Source of the DNA: a virus
Strand: one strand, 5' to 3'
Length of the DNA stretch: 57,767 nt
Virus record (IMG/VR): IMGVR_UViG_3300030060_004810
Location: 1 to 57,767 of that record
Shown: positions 9,017 to 17,413 of the stretch, piece after piece
Position numbering within the stretch: the first letter of the stretch is position 1
Layout of the letters: each line of letters begins with the position of its first letter
Program-made: the position numbers and the translations under genes
The notes under the pieces: generated by a model
Seen by the model: only the letters and a program-made list of their open reading frames with translations
Told to the model about the DNA's origin: nothing
Database searches by the model: none

Positions 9017-10234
9017 CTAACTATCAAAGAGTCCTATTTTCTTGGCACCAGCGGCGGCGCTCAACCCAGCGATACCCAGACCCGCAACCTGCTGGAACAT
9101 AGAGGGGTCTTGTGTCTGAGACATTTGTGTTACTTGTTGCGAGGACGGTGTGCCTTTGTACACGTCACTCAAGAAAGCATACTGTTGATAGGGGAACTGT
9201 TGCAGTTGCAGGTTGCTCTGCCGTTGTGCGTCCAATATGGCTTGTTGCAGAGCCTGATCCCGCGCACCAAGAGCTTCCAGAGTCTTAACATCTCCAAGGT
9301 TTAGCTGTTGTTGCAACTGACCCAGACCAGCCTGCTGAAGGCCCCTGTTAGCCAACTCATTACTCAACTGACCGCCTGTCTGGGCCAATGTGCCAAAGCC
9401 TTGACCCATCTGGGCACTAGCTTGCCCCAGTGACGCAAGCTGACCAACGTCTGCCTGACCCAGTTGACCAAACTGAAGGCCCAAGTTACCCACCTGCTGG
9501 GCTTGTTGCAAACGTCTGGCCTGTGCGGCTTCAAAGGATCTCGATGCGTCTTGGCTCGCCTGCTGGAACCCAGCCAAACGAAGTTGTGCCGCGGTCCGTG
9601 CTTTCTGTTCCTCTAACGCACGGTTTAATTCACCCTCGGCCACGGCTTGTCGGGAGCCACCAAAGGCCCCCGTAGCGGCGGCTTGAGCGCCTAATTGTTG
9701 TCGTTGTTGCTGACTACCGCGATCAATGTCGGCCAAGGCTTGCTGAACCACTTGATCTTCAAACGGGTTCATAAACGCGCCAATGCCGCGTGGGTCAAAG
9801 GCCGCGTCGGTCCCAATCAGAGCGTCTGTAGCGGCTTGCTGGTACGCAAACGGCTGTGCCCTTTGTGCCGCCGCAAGCTGTGCGGCCTGTGACAGGGCCT
9901 GTTGCCCCTCACGGGTAGCGCCTAGACCTTCACTAAGACCGCCAAAACCATATGTTTCTGCGTAATCTTCGCTCCTTCGCAACGCATCCAGTGTGTTGTC
10001 TACGAAAGGCTGGAAAGCCCCTACGCCCTGTGCCGCACGGGCCGCGGCTTGTTGCTGTAAAGGCGTTAGACCTGCTACCTGAAAGGAGGGTGGTAAAACG
10101 GGTGGCGGGGCTTCTTGGCCTACCGCAAATAGGTTTTGATCTACAAAGTTTCGGACAGCGTTTAAAAGTTCGAGGCGTTTTGCCTCAATCGCAGGATCTT
10201 CCTGAATAATCTGACGAGTAGTTTCAGTAGCCAC
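9017..10234 (-). CDS. Gln/Ala-rich coiled-coil internal virion protein
   Basis: 405 aa, strongly enriched in Gln, Ala, Gly and Leu, with long predicted helices from about residue 130 to 350 and a hydrophobic Gly/Ala-rich tail (VAGLGIAGLSAAAGAKK). Such composition fits an internal virion or DNA-injection protein and is common in marine podoviruses, but function is inferred only from composition and position. I prefer the GTG start at 10234, just after the preceding stop and with AGGGG upstream; a TTG at 10252 in the same frame would add six residues. Confidence 0.8.
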   Translation of the reverse strand: MATETTRQIIQEDPAIEAKRLELLNAVRNFVDQNLFAVGQEAPPPVLPPSFQVAGLTPLQQQAAARAAQGVGAFQPFVDNTLDALRRSEDYAETYGFGGLSEGLGATREGQQALSQAAQLAAAQRAQPFAYQQAATDALIGTDAAFDPRGIGAFMNPFEDQVVQQALADIDRGSQQQRQQLGAQAAATGAFGGSRQAVAEGELNRALEEQKARTAAQLRLAGFQQASQDASRSFEAAQARRLQQAQQVGNLGLQFGQLGQADVGQLASLGQASAQMGQGFGTLAQTGGQLSNELANRGLQQAGLGQLQQQLNLGDVKTLEALGARDQALQQAILDAQRQSNLQLQQFPYQQYAFLSDVYKGTPSSQQVTQMSQTQDPSMFQQVAGLGIAGLSAAAGAKKIGLFDS

Positions 10235-10235
10235 G

Positions 10236-12203
10236 TTACGCGTTCCCCTCAAAGCGGCTCATCATGTTGTACATGTTCCGCATTCCTGCCTCACGGCTAC
10301 CGTTCCCTGCGCCACGCACTGCTTTGGCTGTCATGACAAACTCGCCATCAGACAGCATGGCGGGGATGTCGTCGGAAGTTTCGGTGCCGGGGCCGCTTAT
10401 CTTGCCGTTGCGGCGAGGGAAGTTGCTTGTGTCGATACCACCCCCGTCAGCCGCCGCCATGGAAGGCGCTACGTATGCGCCGGGGGCCGACAACGTATAT
10501 TGTGAGGGGTACATGTCAATCAGCTTTTGACCCGTCATGCCGCCAAAGGCATCGGGTAACGGCTCCATTTCGGGCTGGTCAAAAAACCCTGCCGCCGCGC
10601 CAATGCCGGTTAAAGCCAGCGCACTGGGGCCAAATTTTGCCATAAGACCCGGACCCGCTTTTGCGGCGGCGGCTTCAACAGCTTTTGCAATAACCGTACC
10701 CGCTTCACCTGCTTGAGTAATATTAGTAATATTATACTCTTTAAGCATTTTTGCTAATGTCTCCGAGCGAGCCGCAGATATAGCGGCGTCCACTTCCGCA
10801 GGAGTTTGCCCTGCACGGAACATATAATCGGTAACTTTCTCCATAAATGTTCTATCTGCGTTTTGTTGTATCCCGCTAGAGGCCACCTCGCCAAAGTTAA
10901 TGCCGCCGGGATCAGAAGAGCCCGTGCCTTGCAAATCGGTAATACCGCCGGGATCAAAAGAGCCTGTGCCTTGCATTAATGATTCTTTGGAAACAATATT
11001 GCCGCTTGCGTCAGTGGTAAATTGACCGGACTGCAATTGCTCCAGCACGGTGGGTTGAGCCGCTACAGAAGATTTTGGAACAATGGCACCGCTTGCGTCT
11101 GTAGTAAATTGACCGGCCTGTAATTGCTCCAGCACGGTAGGTTGAGCCGCTACAGAGGACTTTGGAACAATGGCACCGCTTGCGTCTGTAGTAAATTGAC
11201 CGGCCTGTAATTGCTCCAATATGCTGGGTTGAGCCGCTTTTCTGACAATGGCACCGCTTGCGTCTGTAGTAAATTGACCGGATTGCAGTTGACTTAGAAT
11301 GTCCGGTTGAGTTGTCGCCGCCGCTTTTCTGACAATGGCACCGCTTGCGTCTGTAGTAAATTGACCGGATTGCAGTTGATTTAAAATGTCCGGTTGAGTT
11401 GTCCCTGTGGCACCTTGTTGCACAGCTTCAGCCGCAGTAAGCGCCGTGGGGTCTGCCACTTCAGATGCTACAAAGTCTGGCGTGGCCTCAGAAATTTTGC
11501 TGATATCAGGACCGGGCAATGTTGGGTTAATTCCGCCCCCAAAACCAGTAGGCAAGCCACTCTTAACACCGGCCAAGAATTCACCGCCCTGCATCACGCT
11601 CCCAACACCCGACGCAAGGCCACCAACAGCGCCACCAAGAGCCGCCGCTTTAAACGCGTCTTTAAGACTTCCGCCTTGAACCAGTGTTCCAATACCTGAT
11701 CCCAAAGCACCTGCGGCTATGGTCCCCAAGCCGGGGAACATGAAGTTCAAACCGACCGATAGAATAACGGGAGCAAGCTTCTTAAATACTTTGACCACAC
11801 CCTTAACGGCTTTTTTGACACCCTTGAATATCTTCTTCAAGAAGAACTCAGGCTGGCCTGTGACAGGGTTGATGCTATTTAAATCGCTACCCACGATGTA
11901 ACGCTCTGGGTCAATGCCCATGTCTCGCATACGTGCAAATAGAGCTTCTTTTAGTTCGGGGTCTTCTTCAAAGACCGCCATAGGGATAATGGTTTCGCCA
12001 GTGGCAACGTGGGCTATGCGATCATCTTCTTCTCGCCCAAACTCAGCCAATTGATCTGCTGTCGGCTTGACGATGTCATAGTAGTTGTCGGCGTTCAGCG
12101 CCTCGTCTGACCAATCTCCAACCGTTGCAGTTAGAAACGACGCAAGGCCCCCTTCTGGGACCTCATATGGCTCTGGATTTCGTGATACGGCGGCGGCTGT
12201 CAT
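10236..12203 (-). CDS. Virion protein with five tandem repeats and membrane-like segment
   Basis: 655 aa. Residues about 125-210 hold a Lys-rich amphipathic helix (KKIFKGVKKAVKGVVKVFKK) followed by a Gly/Ala-rich hydrophobic stretch that could insert into membrane. The middle holds five repeats of about 26-29 aa with the core QFTTDASGAIV. The C terminus contains a compact motif, DGEFVMTAKAVRGAGNG, that looks like a conserved domain. With its neighbours it probably forms the internal core or the injection channel. Gap of 39 nt upstream. Confidence 0.82.
   Translation of the reverse strand: MTAAAVSRNPEPYEVPEGGLASFLTATVGDWSDEALNADNYYDIVKPTADQLAEFGREEDDRIAHVATGETIIPMAVFEEDPELKEALFARMRDMGIDPERYIVGSDLNSINPVTGQPEFFLKKIFKGVKKAVKGVVKVFKKLAPVILSVGLNFMFPGLGTIAAGALGSGIGTLVQGGSLKDAFKAAALGGAVGGLASGVGSVMQGGEFLAGVKSGLPTGFGGGINPTLPGPDISKISEATPDFVASEVADPTALTAAEAVQQGATGTTQPDILNQLQSGQFTTDASGAIVRKAAATTQPDILSQLQSGQFTTDASGAIVRKAAQPSILEQLQAGQFTTDASGAIVPKSSVAAQPTVLEQLQAGQFTTDASGAIVPKSSVAAQPTVLEQLQSGQFTTDASGNIVSKESLMQGTGSFDPGGITDLQGTGSSDPGGINFGEVASSGIQQNADRTFMEKVTDYMFRAGQTPAEVDAAISAARSETLAKMLKEYNITNITQAGEAGTVIAKAVEAAAAKAGPGLMAKFGPSALALTGIGAAAGFFDQPEMEPLPDAFGGMTGQKLIDMYPSQYTLSAPGAYVAPSMAAADGGGIDTSNFPRRNGKISGPGTETSDDIPAMLSDGEFVMTAKAVRGAGNGSREAGMRNMYNMMSRFEGNA
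10980..11405. repeat. Five in-frame tandem repeats of 78-87 bp
   Basis: Units contain TGACCGGMMTGYARTTG and ACCGCTTGCGTC with few changes between copies; two adjacent copies are almost identical. They code the QFTTDASGAIV repeats of the 655-aa virion protein. Direct coding repeats, not a CRISPR array, because there are no unique spacers. Confidence 0.88.
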
Positions 12204-12242
12204 ATAACTATCCCATGATTATCAGCGATTGTATCAAAGCCC

Positions 12243-12542
12243 TCATGGGGTTGATACCGTCACAGAACCTACCAAACCTGTACCCGCTAATCCGGCAGGA
12301 TGCGGCTTATTGGCAATCACTATTTTCAACGTGCCATCTTGCTGAAACACTGCGCCAGTTTCTAGGTTGTAGTCATTCTGCTGTAAATTAGTTAAAGTAA
12401 GCTCCGTGTGCCGTGCATCGCCGGGATTGTTAAATAGCTCAAGAAATACAGAAAATGAGCGTACAACCTCCGACATATACGTGGCATCGTATTGTTCCGG
12501 TGCCCGTGGAAACTGAGGTAATACTAAGCGGCGTCCGCTCAT
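12243..12542 (-). CDS. Small structural protein next to tail hub
   Basis: 99 aa, unknown family. It starts MSGRRLVLPQFPRAPEQYD and ends with a beta-rich segment. The ATG at 12542 overlaps the stop of the gp10-like gene (TGA/ATG overlap), which decides the start although the frame is open further upstream. Tight coupling to the tail hub gene suggests a tail assembly or tail needle-associated role; nothing in the sequence proves it. Confidence 0.8.
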   Translation of the reverse strand: MSGRRLVLPQFPRAPEQYDATYMSEVVRSFSVFLELFNNPGDARHTELTLTNLQQNDYNLETGAVFQQDGTLKIVIANKPHPAGLAGTGLVGSVTVSTP

Positions 12543-14422
12543 CTGCGGCCATCCGGGCGCACGTCTAGTCGGGCAGAGCCCAACCGCCATTGCGTTTCTG
12601 TGTTAGAGGAGGCTATACGAAGCGCAAAGCTACGGCCTCTCAGACGTAAATGTACCTGATTTGTAAACTGTTCTACAGGGGTAGTTGCAGATCGTGTGAC
12701 AGTCGCCGCATCCTCTGAATCGTAGTTACCGCCGGGGAAATCACGGACTTTGGTGGTAAAGACGACATTTGGCGAAGCCGCAGTAGAGTTTTCAAAGGTT
12801 ATGTCGGGGATAAGGCGACGTATAAAGGCAAACTGCTCACCGTCCGCAAGGTCAATCTGGCTAGATTCTATGTGGGCGTTAATAGCCACAGCAGGACTAG
12901 CAGTAGCGTCATCCAGACCCAGCTCTTGAAAATATTGCCTGCCATCAGTGAACGTAGCAACCGGGAAGTCGTTGATGCCACGGTCAACCCAAGCTGTACG
13001 CACCAGAGTACCGTAATACCAAGCATTTTCCTGATAATTAAATACAACGTAGCGATCAATTTCATTAGCTGTTGACGACGGGTAGAACCACCAGATTTCG
13101 CTGTACGCCGAGTTCGACGCCGCAAAGACCTTCTCTTTCTGTTCACGGTTAAAATCATCAAAAACGTATGACCTTACCGTACAGGGAATACGCTGTACTT
13201 GGCCACTAAACACGTAGAACTCTTCAAAGCCCATCCAGTACACGACATCATCGTGTGCGATAGCCGCGAGAGGCGACATGATGGTGGTGTTTTCTGATAC
13301 AAGATTGATGCCAAACGTGAACGGCGGCCCCAAAAACTGCATGGCGTGGAGCGAAACGTCGGTATACACGAGAATTTGCTGACGTGTTTCTACCGCCGCC
13401 ACAATCTCGGAACCCGAGCCAATACGCAGGTCACCGGCTGTATTGGACGGCAAAGACTGCCACGTAGTGGGGTCTTCTTGATCACTGAATCGGATCAACA
13501 AGGGGTCTTGAGTGCCAATAGATGTCTCTGAATCGCAACCAAAGGCAATAATGTGTCTATCTCTGTCGGATACTAACACCTGTTTGGCTATCGTCGGGGT
13601 GGTTGAATCAGCGTTGGTGCGGTCTGAAATTGCCACGGCCCGTGAAGACAGCCCCAAGGTCTTGTCCCAGTAAAAAATGCCGGCATCTCGGACATTTATG
13701 ATCAAGTCTTCACCGAAGTTGTCATGTGTCCAGATACGTAAAATGGCGGTCGTGCCGGTTGCGGCGGCGGCGTCACCCCAGCCTTCTCTACCCCACGTTC
13801 CCACGCCCCAGCCTGTGCCACTTACGGAGGTATCCAGACCCGTATTGATCTGATATGCGCCAACCGTAGAGCCACCACCATTACCACTGTCACTGGAGTT
13901 AGCTGTGACGGTGGCGTCAGAGGTGTCCTTGGCTATGATGGTAAAGCTGTTGTCGTTAACAACCGTGTCTATGCGATATTCTTGGTTTAGAACTGCCGCC
14001 GTAATATTGCCACCCAAGGATGCCGCGCCTGAAAAGGTGACATAGTCCCCTGCCACAGCCCCGTGAGCCGTGTCTGCTACCGTGATAGTTGAGGAACCGT
14101 TGGTGGCGCTAAACGTCACATCCCCTGCGCCTGTTATAGAGCGGATAGGGGTGATGTCGTTATAGATGCCGCCTTCTTCAATATAGTATTTGAGGTGTGT
14201 TCCGAGGCCCATGAACCGTGAGCCGTCGAGAGCGACAAACGGTTTCAGGGCACGACAGGTGCCAAGAAAAGTGCTTTCTGTAGCGCGTTCCCAACCGCCT
14301 ATTTTTTCTGGTACACCAAACCGAAACCGTACTTTATCGCCATCAAACCACCCGCCCTCGTTTGTGTACGAGGTCGTTTCACGATTTATTCCGGGCCTAA
14401 ATTGTAATTTTGTTAGGGGCAT
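12539..14422 (-). CDS. P22 gp10-like tail hub / packaged DNA stabilisation protein
   Basis: 627 aa. The N terminus LQFRPGINRETTSYTNEGG and GWERATES, then a series of beta-strand repeats with AVETRQQILVYTD and VYWMGFEEFYVFSG, match the pattern of P22 gp10-like proteins, which close the portal vertex after DNA packaging and carry the tailspikes. No transmembrane segment. It follows the fibre genes and precedes the internal proteins, as expected for a P22-type tail machine. A short internal segment around residues 100-185 is Thr/Ser/Gly rich and may be an inserted Ig-like module. Confidence 0.85.
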   Translation of the reverse strand: MPLTKLQFRPGINRETTSYTNEGGWFDGDKVRFRFGVPEKIGGWERATESTFLGTCRALKPFVALDGSRFMGLGTHLKYYIEEGGIYNDITPIRSITGAGDVTFSATNGSSTITVADTAHGAVAGDYVTFSGAASLGGNITAAVLNQEYRIDTVVNDNSFTIIAKDTSDATVTANSSDSGNGGGSTVGAYQINTGLDTSVSGTGWGVGTWGREGWGDAAAATGTTAILRIWTHDNFGEDLIINVRDAGIFYWDKTLGLSSRAVAISDRTNADSTTPTIAKQVLVSDRDRHIIAFGCDSETSIGTQDPLLIRFSDQEDPTTWQSLPSNTAGDLRIGSGSEIVAAVETRQQILVYTDVSLHAMQFLGPPFTFGINLVSENTTIMSPLAAIAHDDVVYWMGFEEFYVFSGQVQRIPCTVRSYVFDDFNREQKEKVFAASNSAYSEIWWFYPSSTANEIDRYVVFNYQENAWYYGTLVRTAWVDRGINDFPVATFTDGRQYFQELGLDDATASPAVAINAHIESSQIDLADGEQFAFIRRLIPDITFENSTAASPNVVFTTKVRDFPGGNYDSEDAATVTRSATTPVEQFTNQVHLRLRGRSFALRIASSNTETQWRLGSARLDVRPDGRR

Positions 14423-14428
14423 GTTTAA

Positions 14429-15400
14429 TTAAAACGTTGATACTGCTACACGTTTCCACGTATTTGTAGCCACACAAATGTACAAATATTCCGTGTCATA
14501 GGCTAATTCACCTTTTGTCCCTGACGCAGAAGAACTTGCAGGGGTCTGTGATGTTTGTATCGTAATGCTGTCTCCGGTAGTGGCTAAGGCGTTAAAAGTT
14601 CCTGCACCGGGCGTCGATGCGCCGATATTTGTACCGTCAATCTCACCCCCCGCCACGTCTATTGAAGGAATTGTCGCCGTGCCCGTGGTGCTTAAAGTAG
14701 TAAACGCACCCGTAGCAGGAGAATTAGCCCCGACAGGAGTGCCGTCCACCGCTCCACCATTGATGTCAACGGCGGCAAAAGTAGAAGTTCCGCTAGAAGC
14801 AATGTTACCCGTGACGTTCCCTGTGACGTTGCCAGTAACATTACCAGTGACGTTCCCTGTCAAATTACCGGTAACATTACCCGTGATCGCGCCTGTCACG
14901 TTACCGGTAACATTACCCGTCAAATTACCGGTAACATTTGTAGCTACAAGATCAACAAACACCTGCGTGACGGTAGCGCCCGTGCCGCCACCATTAAACT
15001 TCAATATAACGTCTTTTCCGTTGGCAATCTCAAAATCATTAGAGGCGTTGTAAGTGCCTTGAAAAACAATGATTGATCGACTGCCACTTAAAGAATTACG
15101 AATATGAACGATTTTTTCGGCATTGTTAGGGGTTAACTGCACGTATGCGGTAGCGCCAAGATCACCCCCATCCGTAAATTCAATGAACTTGTTCCGCCCG
15201 TTAGACGTGGACCCGTCCGTTATAGGAAGATCGGTAGGGCTACCTGAACTACCGGCAGAAGACAAGTTGACCGAAGCAATGCCGTCTATGGCGCTATCAA
15301 TTAGATCAAAGTTTGTGTTCGTGGTTGTTCCCCACGTACCCGACTGCTCGCCAGTAGCAATCTTTTCAATACCAAGGTTTGTCGTATATGTACTAGGCAT
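14429..15400 (-). CDS. Tail fibre protein with NVTG repeat shaft
   Basis: 323 aa. The N-terminal 30 residues (TTNLGIEKIATGEQSGTWG) are a widespread adaptor segment of marine phage fibres. Residues about 155-200 consist of a four-residue repeat NVTG/NLTG, which should form a regular beta-helical shaft, followed by a globular tip ending in YLYICVATNTWKRVAVSTF, a common fibre C-terminal motif. It probably contributes to host recognition. Gap of 6 nt to the tail hub gene. Confidence 0.85.
   Translation of the reverse strand: MPSTYTTNLGIEKIATGEQSGTWGTTTNTNFDLIDSAIDGIASVNLSSAGSSGSPTDLPITDGSTSNGRNKFIEFTDGGDLGATAYVQLTPNNAEKIVHIRNSLSGSRSIIVFQGTYNASNDFEIANGKDVILKFNGGGTGATVTQVFVDLVATNVTGNLTGNVTGNVTGAITGNVTGNLTGNVTGNVTGNVTGNVTGNIASSGTSTFAAVDINGGAVDGTPVGANSPATGAFTTLSTTGTATIPSIDVAGGEIDGTNIGASTPGAGTFNALATTGDSITIQTSQTPASSSASGTKGELAYDTEYLYICVATNTWKRVAVSTF
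14795..14945. repeat. 12-bp coding repeats for the NVTG shaft
   Basis: Plus-strand units such as GTTACCGGTAACATT and GTGACGTTCCC recur every 12 bp and encode NVTGN[LVI]TG. Codon variation between units suggests purifying selection on the protein rather than a recent DNA expansion. Confidence 0.88.
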
Positions 15401-15410
15401 AATGTCCTCG

Positions 15411-16190
15411 CTACGCCGCTATTTCTACCCAATTGGCAGTCTGATCCGGAACTATGGGGTTCCAAGCAAACGGGGTCACCTGACCCACTTCCCCTGTCGC
15501 CGCCACGCCCGTGACTTGAATTTGTATTTCCCCTGTTGCACTGGCTACTCCGACCCGGCCCACGGCAAAAGATCCCGTGAGGGCCACATTTACGCCGGTG
15601 CCCTGCGTAACAGTGACAGCGCCAACGCCGCCCGTGGCCGCTATTCCCGTAACGTCTACCTGTCCTGCGGCATCTACGGTGACAGAACCAACGCCACCCG
15701 TGCCTGCTATACCGGTTACGGATACATTGGCAGGACCAACGACAGTGACGGAGCCCACCGCAGATGTAGCGGCAAGGCCCGTGACAGACGCCCCAACGCC
15801 AAGCTGGAAGCTAATCTGGAGGCTGTCATCAGACAGAGTGGCAAACGGCTCCTCACTAAACGCCAAGCCCCCTAGCAGGGAACCTCCCGCTTCCAATGAG
15901 GTCATCGGCATGGAGGCCGAAACGCCTGTTACAGAAACCCCCGTGGGCAGAGATACCGTCGTACTGCCAAATCCGCTTGTAGCGGCAATGCCTGTTACAG
16001 ATACAGATTCGTTAAAAACTAAAACGCCGCCAGAGGCGGTAGCCTGAAGGCCGGTGACAACCGCATCGGCGTCCCCGTTGATAGATACGCTACCAACGCC
16101 ACCGGTAGCCGCAACACCCGTGACACCCACTGGACCAAAAGCGGAAGGAGTGCTAAACGGTGTGGCTGAAAATCCGGTTAAACCAAACAT
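15411..16190 (-). CDS. Repeat-rich fibre-like protein (VTGIAATGGVGSV repeats)
   Basis: 259 aa built from roughly eight copies of a 17-24 residue repeat with core VTGIAATGGVGSVTV, interrupted near residues 95-130 by a non-repeat segment (GGLAFSEEPFATLSDD). Such Gly/Val/Thr repeats give beta-solenoid structures and occur in marine phage tail proteins. It probably decorates a fibre or the tail. The C terminus NPIVPDQTANWVEIAA is a separate short motif. Confidence 0.8.
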   Translation of the reverse strand: MFGLTGFSATPFSTPSAFGPVGVTGVAATGGVGSVSINGDADAVVTGLQATASGGVLVFNESVSVTGIAATSGFGSTTVSLPTGVSVTGVSASMPMTSLEAGGSLLGGLAFSEEPFATLSDDSLQISFQLGVGASVTGLAATSAVGSVTVVGPANVSVTGIAGTGGVGSVTVDAAGQVDVTGIAATGGVGAVTVTQGTGVNVALTGSFAVGRVGVASATGEIQIQVTGVAATGEVGQVTPFAWNPIVPDQTANWVEIAA

Positions 16191-16234
16191 AGGCGTTAGT
16201 TAGGCCCGCTTTGAGTGTGCGCTACCACAGTATA

Positions 16235-16711
16235 CTACCCCTTACCTGACACCGCTTCAAAAATAAAGGCTATGATGCCACCTGCTATTGCCACCAACAC
16301 GATAATCCAGAAAGACTTGATTATTGTGTCTTTGGCCTCTTGTTGAGCATAGACCTCCCGCTGGCGCTGGGCCTGAACCTCTTTCATACAGTTGCGATAC
16401 TCTTCCAAACCTTCGTTACCGTATGCATATTGCAACAGCGTCACTATCTCTTTGCGTTGGTTTTCTATTCTTTTTTTAGCCGCAAACATCTGCGCGGCTT
16501 CTGCTTCAATAGACTGAGAAAACACCACTTGCTTGAGGGGGTTCGTGCGTTTTTTTTGACGCTGATTGGCATACATAATGTCACTGGCGTGACCCTGCCA
16601 TCGTGCTACAACAGAAAAGGTATCTTCTATGCTTTTACCGGCTTCGATAAAAGCTTTGACCCCCGCATATGCTTTGGTCGCCGCCGCCGCCGCTGTGATC
16701 GGGTCAATCAT
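16235..16711 (-). CDS. Membrane-anchored virion-region protein, unknown function
   Basis: 158 aa. N-terminal PITAAAAATKAYAGVKAFIEAG, a central highly charged helical part with AAQMFAAKKRIENQRKEI, and one C-terminal membrane segment (about residues 133-153, IIVLVAIAGGIIAFIFEAV). I know this architecture from marine podovirus and cyanophage genomes but not its function. Lies in the tail-fibre region; may assist envelope penetration or fibre assembly. Confidence 0.82.
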   Translation of the reverse strand: MIDPITAAAAATKAYAGVKAFIEAGKSIEDTFSVVARWQGHASDIMYANQRQKKRTNPLKQVVFSQSIEAEAAQMFAAKKRIENQRKEIVTLLQYAYGNEGLEEYRNCMKEVQAQRQREVYAQQEAKDTIIKSFWIIVLVAIAGGIIAFIFEAVSGKG

Positions 16712-16904
16712 CAGGAACCTCGTAAACTACGTAGGGATCACAGTACGAATTGAAATAGGGCAAATACCAAGTGTACGTTTGATCCGATGTGCTATTTAGC
16801 TCCTTGTACCGACATATCCGATAATGTTCTAACCGTGTTCTACTGCCTATCGCCCATGTATAAGTGTAGGTTTCCAACACCAAATACAGGACGATGGTTT
16901 CCAC
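16704..16904 (-). CDS. Small Tyr/Cys-rich protein
   Basis: 66 aa beginning with GTG at 16904, 3 nt after the preceding stop, and overlapping the next gene by 8 nt. The N terminus is hydrophobic (IVLYLVLETYTYTWAIG) and could be a membrane anchor or signal-like segment; the rest is rich in Tyr and has two Cys. Unknown function; the tight spacing argues that it is a real gene. Confidence 0.62.
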   Translation of the reverse strand: METIVLYLVLETYTYTWAIGSRTRLEHYRICRYKELNSTSDQTYTWYLPYFNSYCDPYVVYEVPDD

Positions 16905-16907
16905 ATA

Positions 16908-17405
16908 TCACGGCTTTGTGGGCCAGTTGATTGTGCCGGGAAAGTCTGTCTGCTGTGGCACATCACGCAATGCCTGCCTATACGTCTTCATGGCGTCAGA
17001 CATTGTGACATCTGCCAAGGCGTAGTGATCTGTCTCCATCAATAGGGCAGTACGCTTGGCTCTTTCAGTTGCCGCCAAAGCCGCAGTATTTGCTGTGTCG
17101 TAAGCAGTCTTTTGCGCCGCCACAGTCTGAACATCACCATTACCATCGGTGTATTCAGTAAACATTTCCTGCTCTTTCCACGCGTATACCCAGTTGCCTT
17201 TGCCATCCTCTACAGCGCCGTTACGCACAACAGACTTGTAGGTTGCGCTAGGCTCAGGAGCAGGAGCTTCTAATACAGGGTCAACGCCCAACGCATCATG
17301 CACAGAGCTATTCCACGCCTTGGGTAGGCTCATGTTTTTGTTTTCAGCGCGGAGTTGAGTGTCCGTTTTTATGTCGCCGCTTGACTTGTTTCTATACTCT
17401 GCCAT
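16908..17405 (-). CDS. Tail-fibre assembly/chaperone-like protein, copy A
   Basis: 165 aa. The last 45 residues (TDHYALADVTMS... then YRQALRDVPQQTDFPGTINW) match the C-terminal pattern of phage tail-fibre assembly or DUF4376-type proteins and are nearly the same as the end of the 96-aa protein at 20483-20773. Such proteins usually follow the fibre they help fold. This one follows the DUF7483-like fibre by 8 nt. The first 80 residues are unlike copy B. Confidence 0.78.
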   Translation of the reverse strand: MAEYRNKSSGDIKTDTQLRAENKNMSLPKAWNSSVHDALGVDPVLEAPAPEPSATYKSVVRNGAVEDGKGNWVYAWKEQEMFTEYTDGNGDVQTVAAQKTAYDTANTAALAATERAKRTALLMETDHYALADVTMSDAMKTYRQALRDVPQQTDFPGTINWPTKP

Positions 17406-17413
17406 GTCAATTC

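Noticed and set aside
10980-11405. Possible CRISPR array
   Set aside because: Repeats are contiguous, in frame and code a protein repeat; there are no unique spacers.
14565-15053. 162-aa plus-strand repeat frame (PVTLPV repeats)
   Set aside because: Mirror of the NVTG coding repeats of the minus-strand fibre gene.
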